A stretch of 64,000 nt of DNA, taken from positions 24,936-88,935 of the forward strand of contig JAJNBG010000006.1 of assembly GCA_021155905.1 (NCBI GenBank), read 5' to 3'. The position numbers and the translations under genes are program-made. The stretch comes from Bacteroidota bacterium (GTDB lineage Bacteria > Bacteroidota > Bacteroidia > B-17B0 > Aurantibacillaceae). Shown piece by piece: positions 15,183-24,145 of the stretch (its first letter is position 1; every line of letters begins with the position of its first letter). The notes beneath the pieces are model-generated. The model saw only the letters and a list, made by a program, of their open reading frames with translations, did not search any database and had not been told where the DNA came from.

Positions 15183-15496
15183 TTGCTGTTATTCTTGGGT
15201 TGCTGTTTACCTCTATATTACTTTAAAAATGTCAAATATGCCCTCTGGTGAAACTGACCATCGTTGACGCAATTTCGGGTCAAAATATTGAGTCACTTTT
15301 GTTAGTTTAAGTCGGTTTTTATCTGTTAATTTATCTTAAAATTGGCTCCTTATTGCGTCAATTAAATATGGTTTCAAATGCCCAAACTTCCATATAAATC
15401 ATATATTTTGTCCTTTGTTTTTACTGGCAAATAATTGTTGATTTCTGGGTTAACAACATATTTTATTGGGGGTTTAGGAGGATTTAGTTTTTTGGG
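15183..15496. other. Gene-free stretch at the accessory/core border
   Basis: A+T-rich spacer ahead of the promoter of the gene at 15526. No tRNA, direct repeat or integrase remnant is visible that would mark an island end. Confidence 0.4.
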
Positions 15497-15504
15497 TATA
15501 TTTG
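15497..15504 (+). promoter_or_regulatory. -7 promoter element
   Basis: TATATTTG fits TAnnTTTG exactly and lies 21 bp before the ATG at 15526. A TTG start at 15502 would sit inside it, so the ATG is the better start. Confidence 0.6.
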
Positions 15505-15525
15505 TATACTAACACCTTATTTTTT

Positions 15526-17766
15526 ATGGCAAAACAAACGGCGAGTCCAAAGCAACCAACTTTCAAAGAGTTAAAGAATACCTTTCATTTTTTTCCCTTT
15601 AAAAACCAAACCGCACCTTTCATTGTCATTATCCTTTTGGGATTGATCTTCAATTTAACTTCCCTGCATAATGAATATGCACTGGATGACGGGATCATTA
15701 TTCATCAGAATGATCACGTAATTAAAGGGATCAAGGGCATCAAAGATATTATGACCAAGGACGCTTACGAAAGCTTTTACCGCCGTATGAATGCCACCGA
15801 TCAGTTAGCCGGTGGTCGTTACCGTCCATTATCTGTTGTGAGTTTTGCCATCGAACAGCAGTTTATCGGCGCTTATCCAAAAGACGGATTATATCCTCAG
15901 CAATGCTGGGACACCAACGGAAATAAGACCAATGACGTTGAAGAAGATATCAACGATGACGGCGTATTCAACGAAGTAGACTGCCAGGTAAAAGGTGCTT
16001 CCCTGAGACATTTTGTGAACATCATTACCTTCATTATCGGTGTTATGTTGCTGTACCTGTTTTTCAGAAACTACATTTTTAAAACCAATCATGACCTTGC
16101 CTTCTTAGCAGCTCTGATCTTTTTAATGCACCCTATCCACTCCGAAGCGATTGCCAATGTAAAGAGTCGTGACGAGATTTTCTCGCTTATTTTTATTTCC
16201 CTCACCTTTTTCTTCTCCTTTAAATACATGCAGGACAAAAAGACCAAAACATTGTTCTGGGCGGCCTTTAACTTTTTATTAGCGCTTTTATCCAAAGAGT
16301 ACGCCGTGGTGTTAGTGATGCTGATCCCGATTGCGTTCTACGTATTTGAGGAAATTGACTTCGATCCTAAGACGTTCTTAAAATCCAACGAGTTCAAACA
16401 AGCCATGTATATTTTCGGTTCTTTCTTTATCTGTGCCCTGTTAATGCTGATGGTGAAACGGAATTCGGACATGCACATTATGCCCGGCCAAAAAGCAACA
16501 ACTTCTTACTGGCTATTCCCATTTGTTTACTTAATTGTTGGAGTTGGCTTGATTGGCACTAAAATTAAAAAGCCGTTTGCAACCCTGATGAGCTGGCATT
16601 TTTTCATCATGCTGTTTTATTTAGGAATGCGTTTAGTAGCGGTAAAATTAAAACCGGGTGTGCCTGATACCGAGATCTTAAACAACCCTTACTTACTGGC
16701 TACACAACAGGAACAATGGGCCACCAAAGTATTCGTGTTATTAAAATATTTCTCTCTATGCTGGTTCCCGCATCCGCTTTCTTCGGATTACTCTTTCAAT
16801 ACTATCCAGTTCCGCACCTTTGCCAGCTGGGATACATTAGTATCATTGGTATTACATATTGGTTTATTATTCGCGGGCTTCAAACTCATCTTAAAGAAAC
16901 ACCTTTTGGGATTTGCCATCGCCGTTTATTTTGCCTTCTTATTAATGATCGGCAATATTTTAATGGACATTGGAGCTACCATGGGTGAACGTTTATTGTT
17001 CCACTCAACCATTGGTTTCGTTATTGCTTTTGCATGGCTCATTTTGAAGGGCGCAGACAAAATACCTGGCTCTTTAACGATTAAGCGTGTAGCGTTATTC
17101 AGCGTATTAGGTGTGATGACGTTCTTGTATGGTTGCAAAACCTGGGAGCGTAACTGGGACTGGAAAAATGACATTACCCTGTTCTTAAAAGACGTGGAAA
17201 CGGTTCCAAACTCTGTATTGGTGTTAGGTAATGCCGGAGCACGTTATATCGACTTATCCGACACCAAGAACTTCGTGGCCAAACGCGAAGAATCTTTGGA
17301 GAAAGGAATTAAGTACCTGAAGCATGCCATTGAATTACACCCGCGTTATGTAAACGGGTACCTGAATTTAGGTTTAGGAAGCTACAAATTACATCGCGAC
17401 CGTGATGCCTTATTCTACTGGAAACAGGCAGAGTATTTATATCCAAACAATCCTTATTTAAAAAATTACTACATCGTATTTTACAATGACCTGTTAAATC
17501 GCGGTTACCAGAAAGCACAACGCGGACAACTGGACAGCGCCATTTACGAATTACGTAAGACCATTATCCTGGATAAATTAAACCCTGAAGGATTTTATAA
17601 TTTAGGAGGCGCTTATTACCAGAACAAGCAATACGATAAAGCCAAACTGTACTGGGAACAATGCTTGAAAATAAAACCGGATCATGCGCAGGCTAAAGCC
17701 GGTTTAGCAACCATTGTGACGGTAACGGTTCCATCCGTTCCGCAACCACAGGGAGTGAAACAATAA
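15526..17766 (+). CDS. Multi-spanning membrane protein with C-terminal TPRs (PMT/TMTC-like)
   Basis: 746 residues from ATG 15526. Residues ~30-560 hold about ten hydrophobic helices. The first loop has EYALDDG...INQN-type acidic and GRYRPLSVVSF motifs, resembling the DD-containing first loop of GT-C (PMT-like) glycosyltransferases; a later loop has HPIHSEAIANVKSRDEI. The C-terminal ~150 residues contain two or three TPRs (YVNGYLNLGLGSYKLHRDRDALFYWKQAEYL, NPEGFYNLGGAYYQNKQYDKAKLYWEQCL). This arrangement resembles TMTC-type proteins. It probably works in the inner membrane; glycosyl transfer is inferred. Followed at once by a strong terminator. Confidence 0.75.
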   Translation: MAKQTASPKQPTFKELKNTFHFFPFKNQTAPFIVIILLGLIFNLTSLHNEYALDDGIIIHQNDHVIKGIKGIKDIMTKDAYESFYRRMNATDQLAGGRYRPLSVVSFAIEQQFIGAYPKDGLYPQQCWDTNGNKTNDVEEDINDDGVFNEVDCQVKGASLRHFVNIITFIIGVMLLYLFFRNYIFKTNHDLAFLAALIFLMHPIHSEAIANVKSRDEIFSLIFISLTFFFSFKYMQDKKTKTLFWAAFNFLLALLSKEYAVVLVMLIPIAFYVFEEIDFDPKTFLKSNEFKQAMYIFGSFFICALLMLMVKRNSDMHIMPGQKATTSYWLFPFVYLIVGVGLIGTKIKKPFATLMSWHFFIMLFYLGMRLVAVKLKPGVPDTEILNNPYLLATQQEQWATKVFVLLKYFSLCWFPHPLSSDYSFNTIQFRTFASWDTLVSLVLHIGLLFAGFKLILKKHLLGFAIAVYFAFLLMIGNILMDIGATMGERLLFHSTIGFVIAFAWLILKGADKIPGSLTIKRVALFSVLGVMTFLYGCKTWERNWDWKNDITLFLKDVETVPNSVLVLGNAGARYIDLSDTKNFVAKREESLEKGIKYLKHAIELHPRYVNGYLNLGLGSYKLHRDRDALFYWKQAEYLYPNNPYLKNYYIVFYNDLLNRGYQKAQRGQLDSAIYELRKTIILDKLNPEGFYNLGGAYYQNKQYDKAKLYWEQCLKIKPDHAQAKAGLATIVTVTVPSVPQPQGVKQ

Positions 17767-17772
17767 AAAAAA

Positions 17773-17797
17773 AGCGGCTGGGAAGCCGCTTTTTTTA
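17773..17797. terminator. Bidirectional Rho-independent terminator
   Basis: AGCGGCT (17773-17779), GGGA loop, AGCCGCT (17784-17790), flanked by a run of A on the left and seven T on the right. It serves the gene ending 17766 and the minus-strand response regulator ending 17811. Confidence 0.9.
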
Positions 17798-17810
17798 TTT
17801 CAAAAAATTC

Positions 17811-18512
17811 TTATTTCTCAGGAACATTAAAAATAAAGCCGACACCAAACACGTTTTCAATGTTTAAGTCCGGATCATCCTTCAGGTATTTACGAACCTT
17901 GGTGATGAACACATCCAGGCTCCTTCCTAAAAAATAATCATTCTCTCCCCAAAGCTCTTTGAGCATCTCTTCGCGCTTAATGACGTGGTTACGGTGAATA
18001 GATAAATAACGAAGGATGTCACTCTCTTTTTCGGTCATGCGTTTTGCTTTTCCGGAAATCGTCAGGCATTGGTTATGAAAGTCAAAGCTATATTTGCCAA
18101 TCGATACCAATTCCGGTTTATTTTCCGGTTGTTTTTCCTGCATCCGGCGAATGATGGCTTTGATCTTCCAGAGCAGCTCCTCTTCATCGAATGGCTTGGT
18201 GATGTAATCATCCGCTCCGAGTCCGTAACCTTTTAATTTATCTTCCTTCAACGATTTCGCCGTCACAAAGAGAATCGGTATGTTCTTATCTATTAAACGT
18301 ATTTCTTTCGCCAAAGAAAACCCATCCAGTTTCGGCATCATCACATCCACCAGGCAGAGATCAAAAGATTTGCTATGAAATGCCTTTAGTGCGAGTTCCC
18401 CATCTTTACAGAGCTTCACATCAAAGCCTTCTGCTTCCAGGTAATCCACTAAAAGAATTCCCAAATTAAGATCATCCTCAGCCAGCAATATGTTGAGTCT
18501 TTCTTTAAGCAT
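17811..18512 (-). CDS. OmpR/PhoB-family response regulator
   Basis: 233 residues from ATG 18512, which overlaps the kinase stop by 8 bp. Receiver domain at 1-120 with the acidic patch AEDD, phospho-acceptor D56 (CLVDVMMP) and Lys in ITKPF; winged-helix DNA-binding domain at ~135-230 (LTISGKAKRMTEKESDILRYL, GRSLDVFITKVRKYL, VFGVGFIFN). It is the cognate partner of the adjacent kinase. Its likely target is the set of 11-bp direct repeats at 19809-19852. An earlier in-frame ATG would add 22 residues not seen in the family. Confidence 0.93.
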   Translation of the reverse strand: MLKERLNILLAEDDLNLGILLVDYLEAEGFDVKLCKDGELALKAFHSKSFDLCLVDVMMPKLDGFSLAKEIRLIDKNIPILFVTAKSLKEDKLKGYGLGADDYITKPFDEEELLWKIKAIIRRMQEKQPENKPELVSIGKYSFDFHNQCLTISGKAKRMTEKESDILRYLSIHRNHVIKREEMLKELWGENDYFLGRSLDVFITKVRKYLKDDPDLNIENVFGVGFIFNVPEK

Positions 18513-19764
18513 GTGGTATGCGAATAATGAATGCGGTGCCTTTCCCTTTATCACTCTGGAGTTCAATGGTCCCTCCATGCAATTCGATAATACCTTTAAT
18601 GTAGGTTAAACCCAGGCCAAAGCCTTTCACATCATGCACATCCCCGGTGGGTACCCTGAAAAATTTTTCAAAAACCTTTTCCTGGTATTCATGTTCAATA
18701 CCAATTCCATTATCTGATATAGTCAAAATCACGTGTTTTTCATTACTGAATGTCTGAATGAGTATAACGGGTTCTTCATTGGAATACTTAATCGCGTTAT
18801 CCATGAGATTACACAAGGCATTGGTTAAATGTGTTTTATCACCATTTAAAACAAACTTATCGGCGTCCAGTTTTAAATCCACCTGTCCGTTTTTATGTTC
18901 AATCTGAACACTCATGCATTTCAATCCGTCTCGAATCAGCTGATGAAGGTCCAGTTCAGTTTTTCTTAAAGGAACCTCCCCTCTTTCCAGGGCAGTCATG
19001 CTTAGCACCTGCTCAACCTGCAATCGTAGTTTTTCATTTTCTTCAAGTATGATACCTGAATAGTGCTTTATTTTATCTTCCTGTATGATATTTGAATCTT
19101 TGATGATCATTTTACCGGCCAAAGCAATATTCGTTAAAGGCGTTTTAAATTCATGGGTCATGTTATTCAAAAAATCCCGGGTATGCTCCGATATTTTTTT
19201 CTCTTTCATGAGCGATAAAACCGTCTGCCAAAATGTAATAAGTACGACGAGGATCAGAATAACAGATGCGATAAAAGGTGTTCCCATTTCCGCCATAATG
19301 AATTCATCCTTTTCGGGGAAAACTAACTTCAGTTCCATTCCGTTTTTTGCCGTCACACCTTTCCCGTTTTTAGCAGGCGGCTGTGTTACACAGGTTTGAT
19401 AACATCCCTGCTGGTTCATGCTTCCCTTGTTTTGATACATCAAATCATTGTTCATCGTCGGCACAAAAGGTTTGAATTCGAAAGAATATTCAATTTGTAT
19501 ATTATAAACTTTCATGTAATGATTAAACAAGGAATCAATCTTACGAACTCCGTTGCGGTCGGCAGATGATTCCAGATTCTTAATCGTTGATGTATCAGCA
19601 GAAAGCGCATCCGCCGTTTTGGTCAGAACCATATTGGCCTTCTCATTAAAAATAGATTCCTTGATGTTCGCTGTATCATAGATCCAGTTTATTTGTATGA
19701 TCAGAACAACGACCAGGGCCAATGACGAAACGGCAATAAACAGGTAGGTTCGGTTAGCTTTCAT
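18505..19764 (-). CDS. Sensor histidine kinase
   Basis: 419 residues. TM1 at ~7-28, a periplasmic sensor region of ~130 residues with a CYQTC motif, TM2 at ~163-185, HisKA with H204 in THEFKTPLTN, and a HATPase with the N box NALCNLMDNAIKYS, the DNGIGI and GFGLGLTYI motifs. The two periplasmic cysteines might be redox or metal sensitive, but that is speculation. Transcribed with the response regulator downstream; divergent from a lipoprotein operon that it may control. Confidence 0.92.
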   Translation of the reverse strand: MKANRTYLFIAVSSLALVVVLIIQINWIYDTANIKESIFNEKANMVLTKTADALSADTSTIKNLESSADRNGVRKIDSLFNHYMKVYNIQIEYSFEFKPFVPTMNNDLMYQNKGSMNQQGCYQTCVTQPPAKNGKGVTAKNGMELKLVFPEKDEFIMAEMGTPFIASVILILVVLITFWQTVLSLMKEKKISEHTRDFLNNMTHEFKTPLTNIALAGKMIIKDSNIIQEDKIKHYSGIILEENEKLRLQVEQVLSMTALERGEVPLRKTELDLHQLIRDGLKCMSVQIEHKNGQVDLKLDADKFVLNGDKTHLTNALCNLMDNAIKYSNEEPVILIQTFSNEKHVILTISDNGIGIEHEYQEKVFEKFFRVPTGDVHDVKGFGLGLTYIKGIIELHGGTIELQSDKGKGTAFIIRIPHA

Positions 19765-19808
19765 TTATTACACCAAAAATAGGAATTTTTAGTAGCTAAT
19801 CGCCTGCG

Positions 19809-19876
19809 TTAACAAGTCATTAACAACCCAATAACTAGTCAGTAACAAAATCTCTTTCAAATATGGTATAGCTTTA
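19809..19876 (+). promoter_or_regulatory. Four 11-bp direct repeats upstream of a -7 element
   Basis: TTAACAAGTCA, TTAACAACCCA, ATAACTAGTCA and GTAACAAAATC follow each other without gaps at 19809-19852, so TAAC recurs at exactly 11-bp steps. Tandem 11-bp half-sites are the hallmark of PhoB/OmpR-type binding. TAGCTTTA at 19869-19876 is a near-consensus -7 for the gene at 19899, placing the repeats over the -33 region as for an activator site. The same array is 45-88 bp upstream of the kinase gene. Confidence 0.6.
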
Positions 19877-19898
19877 CAATAAAACTAATATCAGTATT

Positions 19899-20123
19899 AT
19901 GAAACCATTTATGCTCATCCTTTCACCCGCATTCTTACTATTAATCAATTGTAAGAAAGACTCCACAAATGAGATAAAGCCGAATGAGATGAAACCTGCT
20001 ATCATCAAGGCGGATAGCTCTCAAGGTGAAATACCGTACTATTTGCGTTACAGAATTTACAAAAAAGATTTTAATTCATTATATAGCAACTACCTCAAAT
20101 TCGGAAAGAATGAAGGATGTTAA
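19899..20123 (+). CDS. Small lipoprotein
   Basis: 74 residues. MKPFMLILSPAFLLLINC is a lipoprotein signal peptide with Cys at residue 18, followed by a charged region (KKDSTNEIKPNEMKP) and an aromatic, basic tail (YYLRYRIYKKDFNSLYSNYLKF). Likely membrane-anchored in the periplasm or outer membrane. First of three closely spaced plus-strand genes, downstream of the 11-bp direct repeats, so a probable target of the divergent two-component system. Function unknown. Confidence 0.6.
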   Translation: MKPFMLILSPAFLLLINCKKDSTNEIKPNEMKPAIIKADSSQGEIPYYLRYRIYKKDFNSLYSNYLKFGKNEGC

Positions 20124-20145
20124 TGCGCATAGAGAAACGGGTGTT

Positions 20146-20670
20146 ATGAGACCGTTGAAGCTACTATGTGTCGTTATAACACTCATGGTCCAATCATGTG
20201 ATACGACGTCCGACTTTGACGGTATCCAACAACGGATGACAATTGATGCTCCTGAAAAAATTTATGATCCTGTCTCTTCTGCCAAAAAAGGCTATAACGA
20301 AACGGGAATTTATAAAAACTTTGATTGCCCGGACGACCTGTCGTTTGCTCCTATCGATATCCGGTACTGGAACAAGACCCCCGCAATTACCGGACGCCTA
20401 CCGACCTACGAAGATATAAAAGATGGTAAAGCCATTAATTTTTATGGTGGATTTGAACAGGCACGACCTTTTTATATGAAGCTCCCTAAACTGGCTTATG
20501 TATATAGCCAATATAAACGAAAGACAGAATTGGTTGTCGTGATCCAGATTGTACAGACATCGACAGATACCGTTGTTGGTTACCGGTATTTATCGGGTGG
20601 CTGCGGAGGATCCATGTTTCACGACTTCCATTTCTTAACCGACGAAGAAATTAAAAAAGAAATGTATTAA
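20146..20670 (+). CDS. Lipoprotein of unknown function
   Basis: 174 residues from ATG 20146. MRPLKLLCVVITLMVQSC is a lipoprotein signal peptide with lipobox MVQSC; an earlier in-frame ATG (20026) lies inside the upstream gene and would bury the signal. The mature part has YNETGIYKNFDCPDDLSFAPIDIRYWNKTP and a C-terminal GYRYLSGGCGGSMFHDFHFLTDEEIK. No family recognised. It lies 22 bp after the small lipoprotein gene and 18 bp before the next, in one operon. Confidence 0.7.
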   Translation: MRPLKLLCVVITLMVQSCDTTSDFDGIQQRMTIDAPEKIYDPVSSAKKGYNETGIYKNFDCPDDLSFAPIDIRYWNKTPAITGRLPTYEDIKDGKAINFYGGFEQARPFYMKLPKLAYVYSQYKRKTELVVVIQIVQTSTDTVVGYRYLSGGCGGSMFHDFHFLTDEEIKKEMY

Positions 20671-20688
20671 AAATTTAAAAATAGCACC

Positions 20689-21387
20689 ATGAATAGTAAA
20701 TTGATCATCATCCTGGAACATTATTCGCGAATGGCATCTACCATTACAAAATTTTCGGTCGCTTTCTTCATTATGTCTTTTATGGTATACAGTAAACCCG
20801 TGACAGAAACCGTTGATCCTGTATCAAGCGAACAGTGTGAACGGCAAAGCGTCAACAGCGTTTCCATGTCAAACGGACGATGCGCCATTGATGATGCGAC
20901 GAGTAAAGACGACAGAAATAAACAGGCCCTGTTGCTTGCCATTTATGACGAAGAACTGGTGAGAAGAAAAAACAAAACAGAGATTCCCTCTTTTATCATC
21001 GCCTTTTTTGACAGCCTGTCCGCCGGCAAAAAATTTGATCTGGCGAATCCGGGTGAGCCATGGCGGATAGGTGATATCATGAATTTTGCAGTCACTAAAG
21101 TGTATGATCCTGAAAAAAAAGAAACAGTTAATATTGTCTCGCCCGGCCGGAACGATCTTCCGGGTCAGCAACTGGTTTATTTCGGAATAGGTAAACACAT
21201 GGCACTCTTTTCCTATTATACGGGAGGACTTCGCATCACCCAGCATGTAGCGATGATCAAATTTGAAGACAGCAAAGTGATTGATTTTTGGTCAGGCTCC
21301 TATCTGGACCTATCGTTTACCACACAACCCGAAATACTGAACTGTATTGGAAAGAAAAAAAGGATTTCTAAAAATGACAATTGTTAG
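20689..21387 (+). CDS. Secreted or membrane-anchored hypothetical protein
   Basis: 232 residues. A hydrophobic stretch (FSVAFFIMSFMVYS) starts at residue ~22; using the in-frame ATG at 20731 (MASTITKFSVAFF) gives a more standard signal peptide. The mature domain includes AGKKFDLANPGEPWRIGDIMNF, a GRNDLPGQQLVYFGIGKHMALFSYYTGG segment and IKFEDSKVIDFWSG, beta-rich and likely periplasmic. Third gene of the operon facing the two-component system. Family not recognised. Confidence 0.65.
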   Translation: MNSKLIIILEHYSRMASTITKFSVAFFIMSFMVYSKPVTETVDPVSSEQCERQSVNSVSMSNGRCAIDDATSKDDRNKQALLLAIYDEELVRRKNKTEIPSFIIAFFDSLSAGKKFDLANPGEPWRIGDIMNFAVTKVYDPEKKETVNIVSPGRNDLPGQQLVYFGIGKHMALFSYYTGGLRITQHVAMIKFEDSKVIDFWSGSYLDLSFTTQPEILNCIGKKKRISKNDNC

Positions 21388-21493
21388 GCAGCTAAAGCTG
21401 ATCACAAAAACTTAAACAACGACCTCTTTCCAAGCTATTCAAATTTGCCTATATTTATTTATCAAATCCTTTTATTAAACAAAGAATAGATAA

Positions 21494-23017
21494 ATGAAAA
21501 GCACACAGGTTATCATCGTGGGTGCCGGCCCAACCGGCTTAAGCATGGCAGCGCAATTGATGCGTTACCAGATTGATTTCATCATCATAGAAAAAAACCA
21601 GAAAACAACACATCTTTCAAAAGCCATTGTAGTGCAGGCAAGAACACTTGAGATTTTTGAGGAGTTGGGAATTGCAGTGCAGGCAGTTACCGAAGGACAG
21701 GTGACTACAGGGATGAACATGTTTTATAAAGGAAACCGAAAAGCCAGGGTGAATCTTTCAGGATTGGGCGAAGGCCTGAGTCAATTTCCTTATGCGCTTT
21801 CTTTAGAACAAAGTAAAACAGAAAAAATTCTGGCAGATCATCTAACTGCAAACGGGAAACAAATTCTTTGGGGATCAGAATTTATACGTACTGAACAAAC
21901 AAATCATGGTGTTACTGTTTATTATAAAGATAAAGCCGGTCAAGAACAAACGATTGAAGCATCTTATTTAGTCGGCTGCGATGGCGCCTCCAGCCCGGTC
22001 AGACATCAAATGGGTTTAACATTTGAAGGCGATACAATTCCAAAATTATTTTATGTCGCGGATGTAAAGATAAAAAGCGCAGTCATTAACCAGAACGAAA
22101 TGTATATGTTCATGATCCAAAAAGGTTTTATTCTTTTCTTTCCGATGGAAGGTATTGGGCATTATCGTATCGTTGGCATATTGCCGGATGCGAAAGACAT
22201 TCATGAAGAATTTCATTTTACAGACATCAAAGAAACGATCAGAAAAGAAGTTGCTGTTCCAATAGATTTTGAAAAAGAATTTTGGTTTTCTACCTATAAA
22301 GTACACAGTAGAAAAGCCAACTCTTTTGAAAACAACAGGTGTTTTATCGCAGGTGATGCCGCTCACATTCACACACCCGCCGGTGGACAAGGGATGAATA
22401 CAGGAATTCAGGATGCTTACAATTTAGCCTGGAAAATGGCGGGCGTTCTAAAAGGTGAGTTGAACACCATCGTTTTAAAAACTTATGACTCTGAAAGAGG
22501 CGAAAACGCCAGGAATTTATTACGCTCCACTGACCGGATGTTTGATATGATGTCCGGGGTAAATCCGGTCTGGAATTTTTTCCGGTTACACATCTTCTCC
22601 AGGATAATGGGTTATGTCATTAAAAGTGCCCTGGCAAAAAAAATGGTTTTCCCTTTAATCTCTCAGACCGGCATTAGATATTCTGCCAACGACCTAACGG
22701 TTACCAGTTGTATTGGTAAAGTTAGGTCCGGTGTAAGAATGCCATACTTTGTTTTTTCTGACAGGACACAAATTTTTGATTACCTGAGCGAACCTGCATT
22801 TAAAATTTTATTCTTTGGTGAAAACACGAATAATGAAAGCCGGGAATTAAATTCCGGGAAAATTAAAATCAAAAAATACGCTTTTAAAGAAATTCCTTCG
22901 TCTCTATTCAGAAATGAATCAGACTTTTATGTTCTGTTGCGTCCGGACAATCACATTTCATATATAGGAAAAGAAATAAACAAATGCGGGGAAGTGCTTT
23001 TAAAATATATGATTTGA
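21494..23017 (+). CDS. FAD-dependent aromatic hydroxylase-type monooxygenase
   Basis: 507 residues. The three FAD motifs of the PHBH/PheA-TfdB class are present: GXGXXG in IIVGAGPTGLSMAAQL (residues 7-22), the DG motif GCDGASSPVRHQMGL, and the GD motif FIAGDAAHIHTPAGGQGMNTGIQDAYNLAWK. These enzymes use NAD(P)H and O2 to hydroxylate aromatic or polyketide substrates in the cytoplasm; the substrate here cannot be told. The C-terminal ~110 residues are degenerate compared with the thioredoxin-like domain of phenol hydroxylases. Appears monocistronic. Confidence 0.88.
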   Translation: MKSTQVIIVGAGPTGLSMAAQLMRYQIDFIIIEKNQKTTHLSKAIVVQARTLEIFEELGIAVQAVTEGQVTTGMNMFYKGNRKARVNLSGLGEGLSQFPYALSLEQSKTEKILADHLTANGKQILWGSEFIRTEQTNHGVTVYYKDKAGQEQTIEASYLVGCDGASSPVRHQMGLTFEGDTIPKLFYVADVKIKSAVINQNEMYMFMIQKGFILFFPMEGIGHYRIVGILPDAKDIHEEFHFTDIKETIRKEVAVPIDFEKEFWFSTYKVHSRKANSFENNRCFIAGDAAHIHTPAGGQGMNTGIQDAYNLAWKMAGVLKGELNTIVLKTYDSERGENARNLLRSTDRMFDMMSGVNPVWNFFRLHIFSRIMGYVIKSALAKKMVFPLISQTGIRYSANDLTVTSCIGKVRSGVRMPYFVFSDRTQIFDYLSEPAFKILFFGENTNNESRELNSGKIKIKKYAFKEIPSSLFRNESDFYVLLRPDNHISYIGKEINKCGEVLLKYMI

Positions 23018-23053
23018 ATTAAACAGAGCGCAGGTTTAACGCAATACATTCAT

Positions 23054-23072
23054 GACATGGCTATTTCATGTC
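23054..23072 (+). terminator. Hairpin between convergent genes
   Basis: GACATG (23054-23059) and CATGTC (23067-23072) with a 7-nt loop, followed by TTTTATTT. It overlaps the end of the opposing gene at 23061 and could end the monooxygenase transcript. Confidence 0.4.
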
Positions 23073-23699
23073 TTTTATTTCATTCGTCCGTTCTGAAATC
23101 TCATATATAATCTTGTCAAGTTCAAGCGTTGTTGTTTGCAGCATTTTTATAATCTCTTTATTAATCGGGTCAGTCAGGTTATCTGATTTAAACAGGCTAA
23201 TTAAACCCAGAATATGTGCAACTGGTGCTCTTACCTGGTGGGACTGTAAAAATGCAATTTCAAATAACTTGTTGTTTTGGTTTTTCAGTTTTTCATCTGC
23301 GATCAGCTTAGAATCAGCGGCATTTTTATCTTTTAGCGCCCGAATAATTTTTAAATTTAAGGTGTAAATTTTATCTTTTAGCGCATAATCAGTCACGCCG
23401 TTTTTAATAAGTTCAACTGCACTTTCTTCACCGATGGTACCTGAAACAAAAATAAATGGTGTGCCGGGAGAAATAATTTGCTTTATTTTAAATGCAGTGT
23501 ATCCGTCAAATGACGGCAGAGAATAATCACTCAGTATGATGTCAGGCTGAAATTTATCAAGTGCCTTTCTGAAATTTATTTCATTCTGGACAACTTTAGT
23601 TTCATGATCAATACCACTTTTTCCTAATTCAAATAGTAACAACTCAATATCATTCAGGTCGTGTTCTACGATTAGTATTTTTATTTTACCCATCCGCAT
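23061..23699 (-). CDS. Receiver protein with orphan HisKA-like dimerisation helix
   Basis: 212 residues (MGKIKIL may be the real start at codon 3). Receiver domain at ~5-125 with phospho-acceptor D58 (IILSDYSLPSFDG) and a LKDK lysine. The C-terminal part has a coiled coil and FLQSHQVRAPVAHILGLISLF, which looks like a HisKA H-box (SHQVRAP in place of SHELRTP) with the His kept, but no ATPase domain follows. It might dimerise with, or take phosphate from, the neighbouring kinase. It starts 1 bp after the single-domain receiver gene, in one operon with the PAS kinase. Confidence 0.8.
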   Translation of the reverse strand: MRMGKIKILIVEHDLNDIELLLFELGKSGIDHETKVVQNEINFRKALDKFQPDIILSDYSLPSFDGYTAFKIKQIISPGTPFIFVSGTIGEESAVELIKNGVTDYALKDKIYTLNLKIIRALKDKNAADSKLIADEKLKNQNNKLFEIAFLQSHQVRAPVAHILGLISLFKSDNLTDPINKEIIKMLQTTTLELDKIIYEISERTNEIKDMK

Positions 23700-23700
23700 T

Positions 23701-24138
23701 TTAGTGAAGTGTTTGATTAACTATCATCCAGAATAAACCCAGATTTGAAATGGCTTTCTGAAATTCATCGAATTCAACCGGTTTTATCACATAACTATTC
23801 GCACCTAATTCATAACATCTTAAAATGTCCGGATCCTCTTTCGAAGACGTAAGCATCACAACAGGGATTGTTCTGGTTCGGGCATCCATTCTTATTCGTT
23901 CCAAAACTTCTATACCATTAACTTTGGGCATTTTCAAATCCAATAAAATAACCCTTGGCTTATCCTCAACATTTCTGCCAGCGTAAGTACCTTCAGCAAA
24001 TATAAAATCCAGGGCCGCAGACCCGTCTTTCAAATGCAACAACTTGTTGGCCAGATTGTTTTTCTTTAATGCCTTGATGGTCATTTCAGCATCACTGGCA
24101 CTGTCCTCTACTAATAAAATTTCAATTCCTTCTTTCAT
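23701..24138 (-). CDS. Single-domain response regulator (Rcp1-like)
   Basis: 145 residues, receiver only: EDSASD acidic pocket, phospho-acceptor D67 ([12 protein letters not shown]), [10 protein letters not shown] and the VIKPV lysine. This is the type usually paired with phytochrome-like or PAS kinases. It lies 7 bp after the PAS kinase and 1 bp before the hybrid receiver, so the three probably form a phosphorelay. No output domain, so it likely works through protein contacts. Confidence 0.9.
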   Translation of the reverse strand: MKEGIEILLVEDSASDAEMTIKALKKNNLANKLLHLKDGSAALDFIFAEGTYAGRNVEDKPRVILLDLKMPKVNGIEVLERIRMDARTRTIPVVMLTSSKEDPDILRCYELGANSYVIKPVEFDEFQKAISNLGLFWMIVNQTLH

Positions 24139-24145
24139 GATATAA

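Noticed and set aside
18513..18578. Longer N-terminus for the OmpR-type regulator
   Set aside because: The extra 22 residues are encoded by the kinase's 3' end in another frame; the receiver begins normally at the ATG at 18512.
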